Assembly: GCA_900471925.1 (NCBI GenBank)
Contig: UCGV01000019.1
Coordinates: 1 to 64,000, forward strand
Direction of reading: 5' to 3'
Origin: Hyphomicrobiales bacterium
GTDB taxonomy: Bacteria; Pseudomonadota; Alphaproteobacteria; Rhizobiales; Rhizobiaceae
DNA: 64,000 nt
Shown here in pieces: positions 16,770 to 24,987 of this stretch. The notes beneath the pieces were generated by a model that did no database searches, was not told where the DNA came from, and saw nothing but the letters and a program-made list of their open reading frames with translations. Each line of letters starts with the position of its first letter. The stretch's first letter is position 1. Position numbers and translations under genes: made by a program.

Positions 16770-17699
16770 TCAGCGGTTGCGAAAGACCGTGCAGGCGATA
16801 CCGGCGGCGCGGATCGTGCTGCAGAGCTTACTCGCTTCCACACGCGTCTCGCGGCCGATCCGTGCGGCATAGCGCGGCCGGTATCCGAAGTTCCCGCCTC
16901 TCTGTCGCACGATCAGGGCGCGTTCCGCATTCAGCGGCTCGGGTAGTCTTGCCAAGGACGTCGTGAACAGCCTGTCCGCTACGGATGGATTGTAATGGGC
17001 GGCAAGTTGCACGCCCCATGGCGCCCAGTCGGCCGATCCTGTCAGAACCGGTTCATTCATTTGACGGGTCTCTGCAAGCGCTACGCATGCTTCCCGGAAC
17101 GGCATACCGTCTCTCAGGTCCGGGGCGGAGATATCCGGGGGCTTGTCCCTCCAGGTTTCGACCGTCTGCCCGGTTATCGCAAATACGTAGTCGCGGGTTT
17201 CGATCGGCAGGCGGCCGGTGGAGAGGAACCGGCCGAGACCGGCTTCGCCGGCATTATATGCGGCTGCCGCAAGTCCGAGATTGCCGAAGCGAAGTCTCAG
17301 TTCATCAAGGTAGCCTGACGAGGCTTTCAGCGCCTGCACGACGTCGAAGCTGTTTTCAAGTGCTCGCAGCCGGGCGGTGCCCGGCATGAATTGCGCTATG
17401 CCTTCCGCCCCTTTCGGGCTCACCGCCTCCGGTCGGAACAGGCTTTCGCGCCAGATCAGGCGCGCGAAGAAGGCCGGGGGAATGTTATGGATCGCTGCGA
17501 AATGATCCATGACCTCGCAGAGATCCGCATTGAACTGATCTTTCCGAATGCAGAGCGTGTGCCCATCTTCGGCCTCGCCCTGGTAAAGGCAGGCTGGTTC
17601 AGGAATTGACGGCTCGCCGGCACCGACCGCGGGCGTCATTACAGCCCACGTGCCGAAAACAAATGCAGCAGCCATCGAGCCTATGCGACATCTCATCAT
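16770..17699 (-). CDS. Lytic transglycosylase (SLT family 1)
   Basis: About 309 aa. The signal peptide follows the ATG at 17699 (MMRCRIGSMAAAFVFGTWAV, cleavage near VGAGEP). A soluble lytic transglycosylase domain follows: the catalytic Glu in ARLIWRESLFRPEAVSPKGA, then AEGIAQFMPGTA and AAYNAGEAGLGRF. The C-terminal 60-70 residues (RALIVRQRGGNFGYRPRY, KLCSTIRAAGIACTVFRN) look like a SPOR-type peptidoglycan-binding region. It would cleave the glycan strands of peptidoglycan in the periplasm. Single gene, convergent with the small RNA array. Confidence 0.88.
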   Translation of the reverse strand: MMRCRIGSMAAAFVFGTWAVMTPAVGAGEPSIPEPACLYQGEAEDGHTLCIRKDQFNADLCEVMDHFAAIHNIPPAFFARLIWRESLFRPEAVSPKGAEGIAQFMPGTARLRALENSFDVVQALKASSGYLDELRLRFGNLGLAAAAYNAGEAGLGRFLSTGRLPIETRDYVFAITGQTVETWRDKPPDISAPDLRDGMPFREACVALAETRQMNEPVLTGSADWAPWGVQLAAHYNPSVADRLFTTSLARLPEPLNAERALIVRQRGGNFGYRPRYAARIGRETRVEASKLCSTIRAAGIACTVFRNR

Positions 17700-17791
17700 C
17701 GCCAAACCTTGCCTGCCGATATCGTCGCGGTTTTCGAACCGGGCGGCAAGCTCCCTCGGCCGTTCATCGAGCTTGCCGCAGTCGGCCAAAC

Positions 17792-18055
17792 TCAGTGAAC
17801 GACGGTCAGGATCGCTATGCCGGCTTCGGCAGCCGCACGACGAACTGCGTTTTGCAACTCACTGACATCGATCTGTCCGCTGATCGCGTCGGCGCAAGCT
17901 TTGACGGCCACGACATATTCCTCACCGTCCTCGAAGGGCCAGTCAGCTATCAAAACCTCGGCGATGTCTCTCAGCGTCCTGATGACCCTGTATTTTTCCC
18001 GGCCACCCAGCATCAGTACCAGAGGGGGGAAGCGATCGTATGTGTTCCATTCCAT
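17792..18055 (-). CDS. DUF982 domain protein
   Basis: 87 aa, starting MEWNTYDRFPPLVLMLGG at the ATG at 18055, which has GGGGAG upstream. The family pattern is visible: a tryptophan close to the DGEEY turn (LIADWPFEDGEEYVVAVKAC), then an alanine-rich helix. DUF982 proteins are short, of unknown function and abundant in rhizobia. The open frame extends far upstream, but those residues are unrelated. Confidence 0.78.
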   Translation of the reverse strand: MEWNTYDRFPPLVLMLGGREKYRVIRTLRDIAEVLIADWPFEDGEEYVVAVKACADAISGQIDVSELQNAVRRAAAEAGIAILTVVH

Positions 18056-18368
18056 TACACTTGGTCTCCCCAACGTAAGGATATTAGTAACACTGCAAGA
18101 ACCATACCGGTCAGATGTGAAGATCGTGTTTCGAGGAACGTCTGGATGCAGCGTGCCGAATTTGGCTCTAGACAAATAAAATGGATATTTTAACTCAAGT
18201 TTTTTATTGCGCCGGCTTTCGGCATTCGCTAATGAGGAAGCGTCACTGGCAGGATATGGTCCGGCCACGTAAGCGTTAACGTCACTCAACGCGTATGATC
18301 GATCGGCTTTGCGGCTTCGATCTGCGCGACTGTGTCCTGCGGATCGTTTCCCGAAGCCCCGGAAGGAC
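18056..18368. other. Intergenic region between divergent DUF982 and ferric-reductase genes
   Basis: No gene seen in these 313 bp. It is AT-richer around 18165-18205 (TTTTAACTCAAG followed by TTTTTT). I found neither an Irr/ICE nor a RirA-type palindrome that would tie the downstream gene to iron. Confidence 0.35.
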
Positions 18369-19145
18369 ATGATGGATAACAAGCACCCTTCAAACCAACC
18401 AGTCCCCGCGCCTATTATCGAGCGCGTTCGCCACGAACTGCGCCGCCGCTCGCTCACGGTCGAGAGCGTAACTGACATCACGCCGGGCATGCGGCGTATC
18501 GTGCTGAAAGGGGAAGACCTCTCCGATTTCACGAGCTTGGCACCTGACGACCACATTAAGGTTATCGTGCCTGGCGCTGATGGTGGCGAGGAGCGTCGGG
18601 ACTACACGCCGCGCCGGTATGACAATGCGGCCCGTAGCCTGACCATCGATTTTGCCCTGCATGAGGCCGGTCCCGTAACACAATGGGCGATCGACGCAAG
18701 CGTTGGCACGCCTCTCGAAATCGGTGGCCCTCGCGGTTCGGCTGTGGTGGCCGGTACTGTGGAGCGATGGCTCCTGGTCGGCGACCAAACGGCACTACCC
18801 GCTATCGGCCGGCGCATCGAGGAGAGTGGAGCCAACACGACAGTGACGGTCGTTGCTGCCGTCGATGGTCCGGAAGAACGGCAGATTTTCGAAACTTCGG
18901 CGGCGCTCAGCACACGCTGGGTCTACCGCCCTCTTTCCGATGCGACAAATGCCGAACCGCTGATCGCTGCCCTGGCGGGTATCGACATCATCTCCGGGAC
19001 ATTCGTCTGGATTGCCGCCGAGGCGTCGGTGGCGCGGGCAATCCGTGCCTATCTCGTCGAAGAACGTGGTTATCCGCTGACATGGATCAAGGCGTCAGGA
19101 TACTGGGCCCAGGGCAAGGCCGATACGACCGAAAAATTCGAATAG
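18369..19145 (+). CDS. Siderophore-interacting protein (NAD(P)H-dependent ferric-chelate reductase, ViuB/SIP family)
   Basis: 258 aa. The N-terminal FAD-binding beta barrel includes the flavin motif RRDYTPRRYD (about residues 79-88), with GPRGSAVV after it. The C-terminal NAD(P)H domain has WLLVGDQTALPAIGRRI and ends ASGYWAQGKADTTEKFE, a characteristic SIP ending. These cytoplasmic enzymes reduce Fe(III) in imported siderophores to release iron. ATGs at 18369 and 18372 are both possible after GGAAGGA. No siderophore transporter is adjacent. Confidence 0.88.
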   Translation: MMDNKHPSNQPVPAPIIERVRHELRRRSLTVESVTDITPGMRRIVLKGEDLSDFTSLAPDDHIKVIVPGADGGEERRDYTPRRYDNAARSLTIDFALHEAGPVTQWAIDASVGTPLEIGGPRGSAVVAGTVERWLLVGDQTALPAIGRRIEESGANTTVTVVAAVDGPEERQIFETSAALSTRWVYRPLSDATNAEPLIAALAGIDIISGTFVWIAAEASVARAIRAYLVEERGYPLTWIKASGYWAQGKADTTEKFE

Positions 19146-19184
19146 CCGGAGAGGGCGGGGGGCCTCATTGCATGTCGTCAAAGT

Positions 19185-19206
19185 GCTCCAGCCAGGTGGC
19201 TGGAGC
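19185..19206. terminator. Hairpin between convergent genes
   Basis: A perfect 10-bp inverted repeat GCTCCAGCCA/TGGCTGGAGC with a 2-nt spacer sits between the ends of two convergent genes. It could end both transcripts, though it lacks a T-run. Confidence 0.5.
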
Positions 19207-19240
19207 GGCCCCTCAGATTGGTTGATCGCGTATAGGTGGA

Positions 19241-19615
19241 TTATTTCTCTGCGCGCTCAAGCAGAATTCGCGCCTCTTCGAAACGACGTTTCCGATCGGC
19301 ATCGTCTTCGCTCGACGAATAGCAGGTGCTCGATACGCAGAAACGGGCGAGATGATGCGGCTTGTCGACCTGATCAAACTCGCATTCGAAAGTGTCCGAC
19401 ATGTCGCCTGGCGCCGTTCCCGGCCGGATCGAATATGTCATCCGTACGCCCGGTGGCTTAAGTTCCGGAAAGGATTGAACAGTGCCGATCGAAAGCTGAT
19501 CGCTCATGAAGAAGCCCTTGGCGACGGATTGGCATGTCGCTTCCAGGTCGGGTGATTGCGCCGAAGCTGCCACTGGAGACAGGATAATGCCGAACAATAC
19601 TAAATATTTACGCAA
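19241..19615 (-). CDS. Secreted hypothetical protein
   Basis: 124 aa with a standard signal peptide (MRKYLVLFGIILSPVAASA, cleavage before QSPDLE). The mature part contains four cysteines (EATCQSV, FECEFD, RFCVSSTC) and a charged C-terminal helix (DRKRRFEEARILLERAEK). No family recognised. Probably periplasmic. It is convergent with the siderophore-interacting protein gene. Confidence 0.65.
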   Translation of the reverse strand: MRKYLVLFGIILSPVAASAQSPDLEATCQSVAKGFFMSDQLSIGTVQSFPELKPPGVRMTYSIRPGTAPGDMSDTFECEFDQVDKPHHLARFCVSSTCYSSSEDDADRKRRFEEARILLERAEK

Positions 19616-19679
19616 GGGTGTCTCCTCCTGACATCGCTCAGGATGAGGTAGCGCTGATACGGCAAAAACAAGTGCGGCC

Positions 19680-19898
19680 TCAGGCCGCCCCGGAAAAATC
19701 TTCCGACAGCAGGCCCAGCAATTCGTCGCGATCCCGAACGCCGAATTCGAACCAGTCGATCAGAGCTCTTGCCTTTGCCATGCCGAGAGCACTGTCACGG
19801 CGGCAACGCATGGCCAAACACCATTCCTGATGGATGCCGTCGAGAAAGTTCATCGCTTCCGACGTCAAAGCTTCCTTTGGCCACACCGTTCGCGTCAT
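19680..19898 (-). CDS. Hypothetical small protein
   Basis: 72 aa, soluble, mostly helical (SEAMNFLDGIHQEWCLAM, MAKARALIDWFEFGV, RDELLGLL). No signal peptide, membrane segment or recognised domain. It lies upstream of the secreted-protein gene with a 64-bp gap, in the same orientation, so the two may be cotranscribed. Confidence 0.5.
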   Translation of the reverse strand: MTRTVWPKEALTSEAMNFLDGIHQEWCLAMRCRRDSALGMAKARALIDWFEFGVRDRDELLGLLSEDFSGAA

Positions 19899-20005
19899 CG
19901 TCCCGCTCCCCGTAAGGCTTCACAGTAGATGACCTATGGTTGATCGCAAGAGGAAAAATGCAACATTAGCGTATCGGCAGTCGTCAGGCACTGTGCCATC
20001 GCAAC

Positions 20006-20036
20006 AAAGAAAAACGGCAGGCAATCGGGCCTGCCG
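20006..20036 (-). terminator. Rho-independent terminator of the sugar ABC/oxidoreductase operon
   Basis: Read on the minus strand, CGGCAGGC and GCCTGCCG pair over a 6-nt loop and are followed by TTTTTCTTT. It lies about 30 bp after the fused oxidoreductase stop codon. Confidence 0.8.
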
Positions 20037-20067
20037 CTCAGTGCGATAATCCGGCTCGAAGTGATGG

Positions 20068-22071
20068 TTAGCCTTCCAGCCACTTCACCTGTTCGGGTGT
20101 CAGCTTGATGTCCAGCGCCGAGAGGCTGTCTTCCAGTTCGGCGGTGGTACGCGGCCCGATCAGTGGAATGACCGGGAAGGGCTGCGCGATGACATAGGCG
20201 AGGGCGATATGGATCGGATGCCGCCCTAGCTGCTTGGCGAGTTCGATCGCACGGTCGCGGCGCCCGAAATTGCGATCCGAATACCAGCAGCGAACGATTT
20301 CCTCGTCATCACGCTTGTCGCGGCCGGCACGGTCGGTGAAGAAGCCTCGGCCCTGGCTTGACCAGGCGAAGTTCGGGATCTGCTTCTCGTTCAGCCATTT
20401 CTTCCATTCGTCGTCGGAAGCGGCAACGCAGCCTGCCCAGATCGGATCGAGCATTTCGGCGAGCGAGAAGTTGTTGGAAAGCGCGGCAGGCGCTGACTTC
20501 CCATTCTTCTTCGCATAAGCAATCGCTTCGTCGAAACGCGCGCGAGTCCAGTTGGAGCCGCCGAAAATGCCGCGAATGCGGCCGCGCTTGACCTCAGCAT
20601 CCATCGCATCGACGAATTCGCCGACAGGCACGTCGGTATTGTCGCGATGCATGAAGTAGATATCGATATAATCGGTCTTCAGGCGATTGAGCGATTGGTC
20701 GAGCTGTTTGCTGATGATGTCAGGGTAGCAGAGCGGGGAATGAGCGCCCTTGCCGATCAGCACGATGTCTTCGCGTGCAACCTGACGGCTCGTGTGCCAG
20801 TCGCCGAATATGCTCTCTGTCTTGCCGCCGCCATAGACGAAGGCCGTATCGAAGACATTGCCTCCGGCTTCGTAGAAAGCGTCGAGCGTCAGAGAAGCGG
20901 CGGCGAAGTTAGGGAAGAATTCGAAGCCGAGGGTGACCACGGAGGCTGGTTTGGCAATGCCGGGGATGTGGCGTTGCGGAACGGAACTGCCGCGACGGAC
21001 GGTGCCTCCAGCGATATTCAACGTCCTCTTGCTGGCCTTCTCGACGCCGTATTCCAGGCCGACCGAGGCGCGCCACTGGTCGAGCACCTTGAGGTTGTTG
21101 ATCGAGTCCGCCCAGCTCATGCCCGGCGAGCGGAATTCCTTTTCGCCTGCACGGATCGCGTCCCCGGCCGCATCCGCTTCGAAAGAGTAGAGCCAGCGAT
21201 CTTCCTTGACCTCGATCGTCTCCTGGCTGTCTTTCCTGAAGATTTCGATTTTGCCGGTGCCCCCCTTGTGGCCGGATGCGAACCAGAAATCCTTGACTTC
21301 GATGCGGCCTTCCGAGCCGATGATGCGCAGCACGTTGTCCTGTTGCGCCATGATCGAGCAGGATACTTCAGCGATGATCTCGTTCGGGAATTTCAGTACG
21401 GCGGATGCCCATTCATCGACGCCGGACTGGCCGAGATGAGCGACACCGGAAACCTTTTCCGGGTCGAGGAACGGCTTGCCAGCTGCTGCACCGGCAATCA
21501 ATCGGGCCATCGAGACGGGATAACCGCCGACATCGAGAATGCCGCCGCCGGCCGTATCATTGGCAAAGAGGCGATGTTCCGGCCGGAATGTGCCCATGCT
21601 GAAACCGAACGAGGAGCGGATGATGCGGATTTCGCCGATCGTGCCGCTCTTGACGAGTTCGACCAGCTTCTCGGTCTGCGGATGCACCCGGTACATGAAG
21701 GCCTCGCCAGCGAACACGCCGGCTTTCTTTGCCTCGTAATAGATCGCCTCGGCATCATAGGCCGAGAGTGCGATCGGCTTTTCGACCAGCACGTGCTTGC
21801 CGGCGCGGATCGCCTTGATTGCCCATTCGGCATGGCCGGTATGGGGCGTCGCGATATAGATCGCATCGACCTCCTTGTCCGTCAGCAGTGCCTCGTAGCC
21901 ATTGACGATGCGCGCACCCGGGAAGCCGTCCGCAAGACCCGGCTTATCGGGATTGCGGGTGGCGATCGCCACCAGTTTGCCGGTGCGCGAATGCGCGACA
22001 CCATCGGCAAAAGTGCGGGCGATGGTGCCGGGACCGATAATGCCCCAGCGGATCGGATTATCTGAAGTCAT
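20068..22071 (-). CDS. Fused Gfo/Idh/MocA dehydrogenase and aldo/keto reductase
   Basis: 667 aa in one uninterrupted frame. Residues 1 to about 335 are a Gfo/Idh/MocA oxidoreductase: Rossmann start IRWGIIGPGTIARTF, EKP motif HVLVEKPIALS. From about 350 to the end it is an aldo/keto reductase with the catalytic tetrad Asp/Tyr (NVFDTAFVYGG), Lys (VLIGKGAHS) and His (IDIYFMHRDN), and the cofactor end PLIGPRTTAELEDSL. Both halves look intact. Two NAD(P)-dependent steps on one sugar intermediate, or internal cofactor recycling, are plausible. It is the last gene of the operon from the ABC importer (22107-26262) and is followed by a terminator. Confidence 0.88.
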   Translation of the reverse strand: MTSDNPIRWGIIGPGTIARTFADGVAHSRTGKLVAIATRNPDKPGLADGFPGARIVNGYEALLTDKEVDAIYIATPHTGHAEWAIKAIRAGKHVLVEKPIALSAYDAEAIYYEAKKAGVFAGEAFMYRVHPQTEKLVELVKSGTIGEIRIIRSSFGFSMGTFRPEHRLFANDTAGGGILDVGGYPVSMARLIAGAAAGKPFLDPEKVSGVAHLGQSGVDEWASAVLKFPNEIIAEVSCSIMAQQDNVLRIIGSEGRIEVKDFWFASGHKGGTGKIEIFRKDSQETIEVKEDRWLYSFEADAAGDAIRAGEKEFRSPGMSWADSINNLKVLDQWRASVGLEYGVEKASKRTLNIAGGTVRRGSSVPQRHIPGIAKPASVVTLGFEFFPNFAAASLTLDAFYEAGGNVFDTAFVYGGGKTESIFGDWHTSRQVAREDIVLIGKGAHSPLCYPDIISKQLDQSLNRLKTDYIDIYFMHRDNTDVPVGEFVDAMDAEVKRGRIRGIFGGSNWTRARFDEAIAYAKKNGKSAPAALSNNFSLAEMLDPIWAGCVAASDDEWKKWLNEKQIPNFAWSSQGRGFFTDRAGRDKRDDEEIVRCWYSDRNFGRRDRAIELAKQLGRHPIHIALAYVIAQPFPVIPLIGPRTTAELEDSLSALDIKLTPEQVKWLEG

Positions 22072-22106
22072 GACTATCCTCTTTCGTCTTTCAGTCTTGG
22101 GATGCG

Positions 22107-23192
22107 TTATCGAAGCCGCTTGCCGGCGGCGTCGAACAGGAAGGTACGTCCGGCGGACAGCGACACCGTCAGCGTCTCGGTCTTGCCGAGGCTGCGGGAT
22201 TCAGGCCGCTCGATGATGAGCTGTTCGCCGCCTAAGTTCGCATAGATGTAGCTGGTATTGCCGAGATGCTCGGCGACATCGACGGCGACCGTCAGATCGG
22301 CGTCGCCTTGGCCTGCCTCGCTGAAATGTTCGGGTCGGATGCCGAGCGTGATTGGCGTGCCCGATGTCACGACCGGATCGGAGACCGGCATCGTTAGGCG
22401 CACTGCTCTGTCGTCCGAAAGTACGACTGTCGCCTTGCCCGCCTGCAGTTCGGCGACCTCGGCCTTGAGAAAGTTCATTTTTGGCGAGCCGACGAAGCCG
22501 GCGACGAACTGGTTGGCCGGATCGTCGTAGAGATCGAGGGGCGCGCCGATCTGCTCGATATTGCCGGCGCGCAGCACGACGATCTTGTCTGCAAGCGTCA
22601 TGGCCTCGGTCTGGTCGTGTGTCACGTAGATCATCGTCGTGCCGAGCTGCTTGTGCAGCCTGGAGATTTCGACACGCATCTGCACGCGCAGTTCCGCATC
22701 GAGGTTCGACAGTGGCTCGTCGAACAGGAAGACCTGCGGTTCGCGCACGATGGCGCGGCCTATGGCGACACGCTGGCGCTGGCCGCCGGAGAGCTGCTTT
22801 GGCCGACGCTTCATCAGCTCGGTGATCTGCAGGATCTCGGCGACATGGCGCACACGCCGTTCAGTGTCCGCCTTCGGGTTCCCGTTCATGCGCAGGCCGA
22901 AGCTGAGGTTCTCCTCCACGGTCAGGTGCGGATAGAGCGCATAGGATTGGAAGACCATGGCAATGCCGCGGTCGGCCGGCTCGACATCGTTGACGAGGCG
23001 GCCGCCGATTGTCAGTTCGCCGCCGGTAATGTCTTCAAGACCCGCGATCATGCGCAGAAGCGTGGACTTGCCGCAGCCGGAGGGCCCGACGAAGACCACG
23101 AACTCGCCGTCCTTTACCTCCAGATTGGCGCCGTGAATGATTTCGAATGCGCCGTAGCGTTTTACGATATTGCTGAGTGAAAGCTCTGCCAT
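22107..23192 (-). CDS. Sugar ABC transporter ATP-binding protein (UgpC/MsmK type)
   Basis: 361 aa from the ATG at 23192 (MAELSLSNIVKRYG). Walker A GPSGCGKST, Q-loop VFQSYALYPHLT, signature LSGGQRQRVAIGRA, Walker B FLFDEPLSNLDA, then an OB/TOBE domain. The longer open frame above 23192 overlaps the permease gene and is not used. It follows that permease gene by 11 bp and energises the importer 23204-26262. Confidence 0.93.
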   Translation of the reverse strand: MAELSLSNIVKRYGAFEIIHGANLEVKDGEFVVFVGPSGCGKSTLLRMIAGLEDITGGELTIGGRLVNDVEPADRGIAMVFQSYALYPHLTVEENLSFGLRMNGNPKADTERRVRHVAEILQITELMKRRPKQLSGGQRQRVAIGRAIVREPQVFLFDEPLSNLDAELRVQMRVEISRLHKQLGTTMIYVTHDQTEAMTLADKIVVLRAGNIEQIGAPLDLYDDPANQFVAGFVGSPKMNFLKAEVAELQAGKATVVLSDDRAVRLTMPVSDPVVTSGTPITLGIRPEHFSEAGQGDADLTVAVDVAEHLGNTSYIYANLGGEQLIIERPESRSLGKTETLTVSLSAGRTFLFDAAGKRLR

Positions 23193-23203
23193 AGGCTCCC
23201 CGA

Positions 23204-24040
23204 TTATTTGATTGCGCCGGCCGCAATGCCGGCGATGAAGTGACGTTGCAGCAGCACGAAAACGACGAGGATCGGTGCAGTCAGCAGCACCGAGCCAGCC
23301 ATGATGCCGCCCCAGGAGACTTTGGTGAGGCCAATCAGCGTTCCCAATGCCACTGGTGCTGTCATCATCCCTGGTTTGGAATTGATGAGCAGCGGCCAGA
23401 GATAGTTGTTCCACGAGGCAAGGAAGAGGATGATCGCCAGTGCTGCCATGGTCGGCCGCGCCAGCGGCAAGGCGATGCGCAGGAAGATCTGCCATTCCTT
23501 GACGCCTTCGACGCGGGCCGCATCGAAAAGATCGTTCGGCATCATGGAGAAGGACTGCCGCATGAAGAGTACGCCGAGCGAATTGAAAAGCGGCGGTACG
23601 ATCAGCGCCACCCAGGTATTGGCCAACCGGAACTCGCGGGCCACCATGATGAACTGCGGAATGACCACCACGGAGAAGGGCAGGGTGATGGTGCCGAGGA
23701 TAATGGCGATGACGATCGAGCGTCCGACGAACCGGTAGCGCGCCAGCGCCCAGCCTGCCATCGAGGTCAACAGCACGGACAGAACGGTGTAGATGACCGC
23801 GACGCCGACCGAGATCAGCATCGCGCCGATGAAATCGGTATCCGCCTGCAGATTCCTGAAGTTCTCGACGAAGTTGGTGGACGGCCAGAGCACGATCTCG
23901 GGACTGAAGATGCCGTTGTCGGGCATGGTCGAGAATACGAACATCATCCAGAGTGGAAAGAGCCAGATTATAGCGAGCGGCGCCAGTACGGCATGCAGGG
24001 CGATCTGACGCAGAAGCAGGGATTGTGATTTGGATCTCAT
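23204..24040 (-). CDS. Sugar ABC transporter permease (MalG/UgpE type)
   Basis: 278 aa, six membrane segments, beginning after a short cytoplasmic tail (MRSKSQSLLLRQIAL). The EAA loop reads FDAARVEGVKEWQIF. The first 4 bp overlap the stop of the upstream permease gene (ATGA), which indicates coupled translation. Confidence 0.9.
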   Translation of the reverse strand: MRSKSQSLLLRQIALHAVLAPLAIIWLFPLWMMFVFSTMPDNGIFSPEIVLWPSTNFVENFRNLQADTDFIGAMLISVGVAVIYTVLSVLLTSMAGWALARYRFVGRSIVIAIILGTITLPFSVVVIPQFIMVAREFRLANTWVALIVPPLFNSLGVLFMRQSFSMMPNDLFDAARVEGVKEWQIFLRIALPLARPTMAALAIILFLASWNNYLWPLLINSKPGMMTAPVALGTLIGLTKVSWGGIMAGSVLLTAPILVVFVLLQRHFIAGIAAGAIK

Positions 24041-24897
24041 TTCGGATCCCTCCCGACCCAGAGATTGAGAAGCGAGATCACCACGGCGAGTGCCGCCATC
24101 GTATAGGCGATCGCCGAGGCGTAGCCGAAATTCAGCGAAGTGAAGCCTTGCCGGTAGAGAAGGAGGCCGAGAGTTTCCGTGCCGCCGCCCGGTCCGCCAC
24201 GGTTGGTGATCAGGAAGGGTTCGGTGAAGAGCTGCATCGTGCCGATCACCGAGAGCACCACACAGAAGAGGATGATCGGTTTCAGGAGCGGCAGGGTGAT
24301 ATGGAAAAATTGCTGGATCTTGCTGACCCGGTCGAGTGTCGCGGCTTCATAGACATCTTCAGGGATCGACTGCAGGCCAGCAAGGATAATGATGGCGTTA
24401 TAGCCCGCCCAGCGCCAGGTGACGGCGATGATCAGCAGTGCCATTGCCGCATTCGCATTGTCGAACCACGAAACCGGGCTGAGACCGACGGCCGAGATCA
24501 GCTTGTTGATGATGCCGAAATCGAGGGTGAACATCAGCCGAAACACGGCGGCATAGGCGACTTCACCGACAACGACAGGGGCAAAGAAGGCGAAGCGGAA
24601 GAGGGGGCGCGCTTTGAGCAGCGGTGAATTGAGCAGCACGGCCATGACGGTCGCAAGCGCGATCATGACGGGTACCTGGATCACCAGGATGATCAGTGTG
24701 TTGTAGAGCGCATTGTAAAAAGCTGGATCGTAGAAAAGCCGGCCCCAATTCGACTGGAAACTGTATTTCCACGGATTGATGCGGGTGTTCTGGAACGAAA
24801 TCAGGAACGAGTTGATGATCGGCCAGACCCAGAAGGTGGCGAAGACCAAAAGATAGGGGGCGAGGAACGCATAGGCGCTCCGGGTTTTAAACGGCAT
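24037..24897 (-). CDS. Sugar ABC transporter permease (MalF/UgpA type)
   Basis: 286 aa, six membrane segments. The first is AFLAPYLLVFATFWVWPII and the EAA loop is YEAATLDRVSKIQQF. It follows the binding-protein gene after a 90-bp gap holding a strong hairpin, and overlaps the next permease gene by 4 bp. Confidence 0.9.
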   Translation of the reverse strand: MPFKTRSAYAFLAPYLLVFATFWVWPIINSFLISFQNTRINPWKYSFQSNWGRLFYDPAFYNALYNTLIILVIQVPVMIALATVMAVLLNSPLLKARPLFRFAFFAPVVVGEVAYAAVFRLMFTLDFGIINKLISAVGLSPVSWFDNANAAMALLIIAVTWRWAGYNAIIILAGLQSIPEDVYEAATLDRVSKIQQFFHITLPLLKPIILFCVVLSVIGTMQLFTEPFLITNRGGPGGGTETLGLLLYRQGFTSLNFGYASAIAYTMAALAVVISLLNLWVGRDPK

Positions 24898-24953
24898 CGA
24901 GCCTCCTCCTTACGAATCCAATGAATGCCCGTCCGCCTTCCGCGGCAGGCGGG

Positions 24954-24982
24954 ATTGCCGGGCGTACGGGACGCCCGGCAAT
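24954..24982 (-). terminator. Hairpin between binding-protein and permease genes
   Basis: A perfect 12-bp stem (ATTGCCGGGCGT/ACGCCCGGCAAT) with a 5-nt loop directly follows the binding-protein stop codon. No T-run. It probably stabilises the upstream mRNA or partly terminates transcription, giving more binding protein than permease. Confidence 0.6.
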
Positions 24983-24987
24983 TTCAC

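Noticed and set aside
16388..16966. Open frame of 192 codons across the hairpin array on the plus strand
   Set aside because: It reads through four stable hairpins and into the antisense of the lytic transglycosylase gene, has low-complexity arginine/proline/serine content and no ribosome-binding site. The RNA structure explains the sequence better.
18056..18368. Iron-responsive operator for the siderophore-interacting protein gene
   Set aside because: I looked for Irr/ICE and RirA-type palindromes and found none.
20647..22065. 472-codon open frame antisense to the fused oxidoreductase
   Set aside because: Long antisense frames are common at this GC content. The product has no recognisable domain, and the opposite strand encodes two intact enzyme domains.
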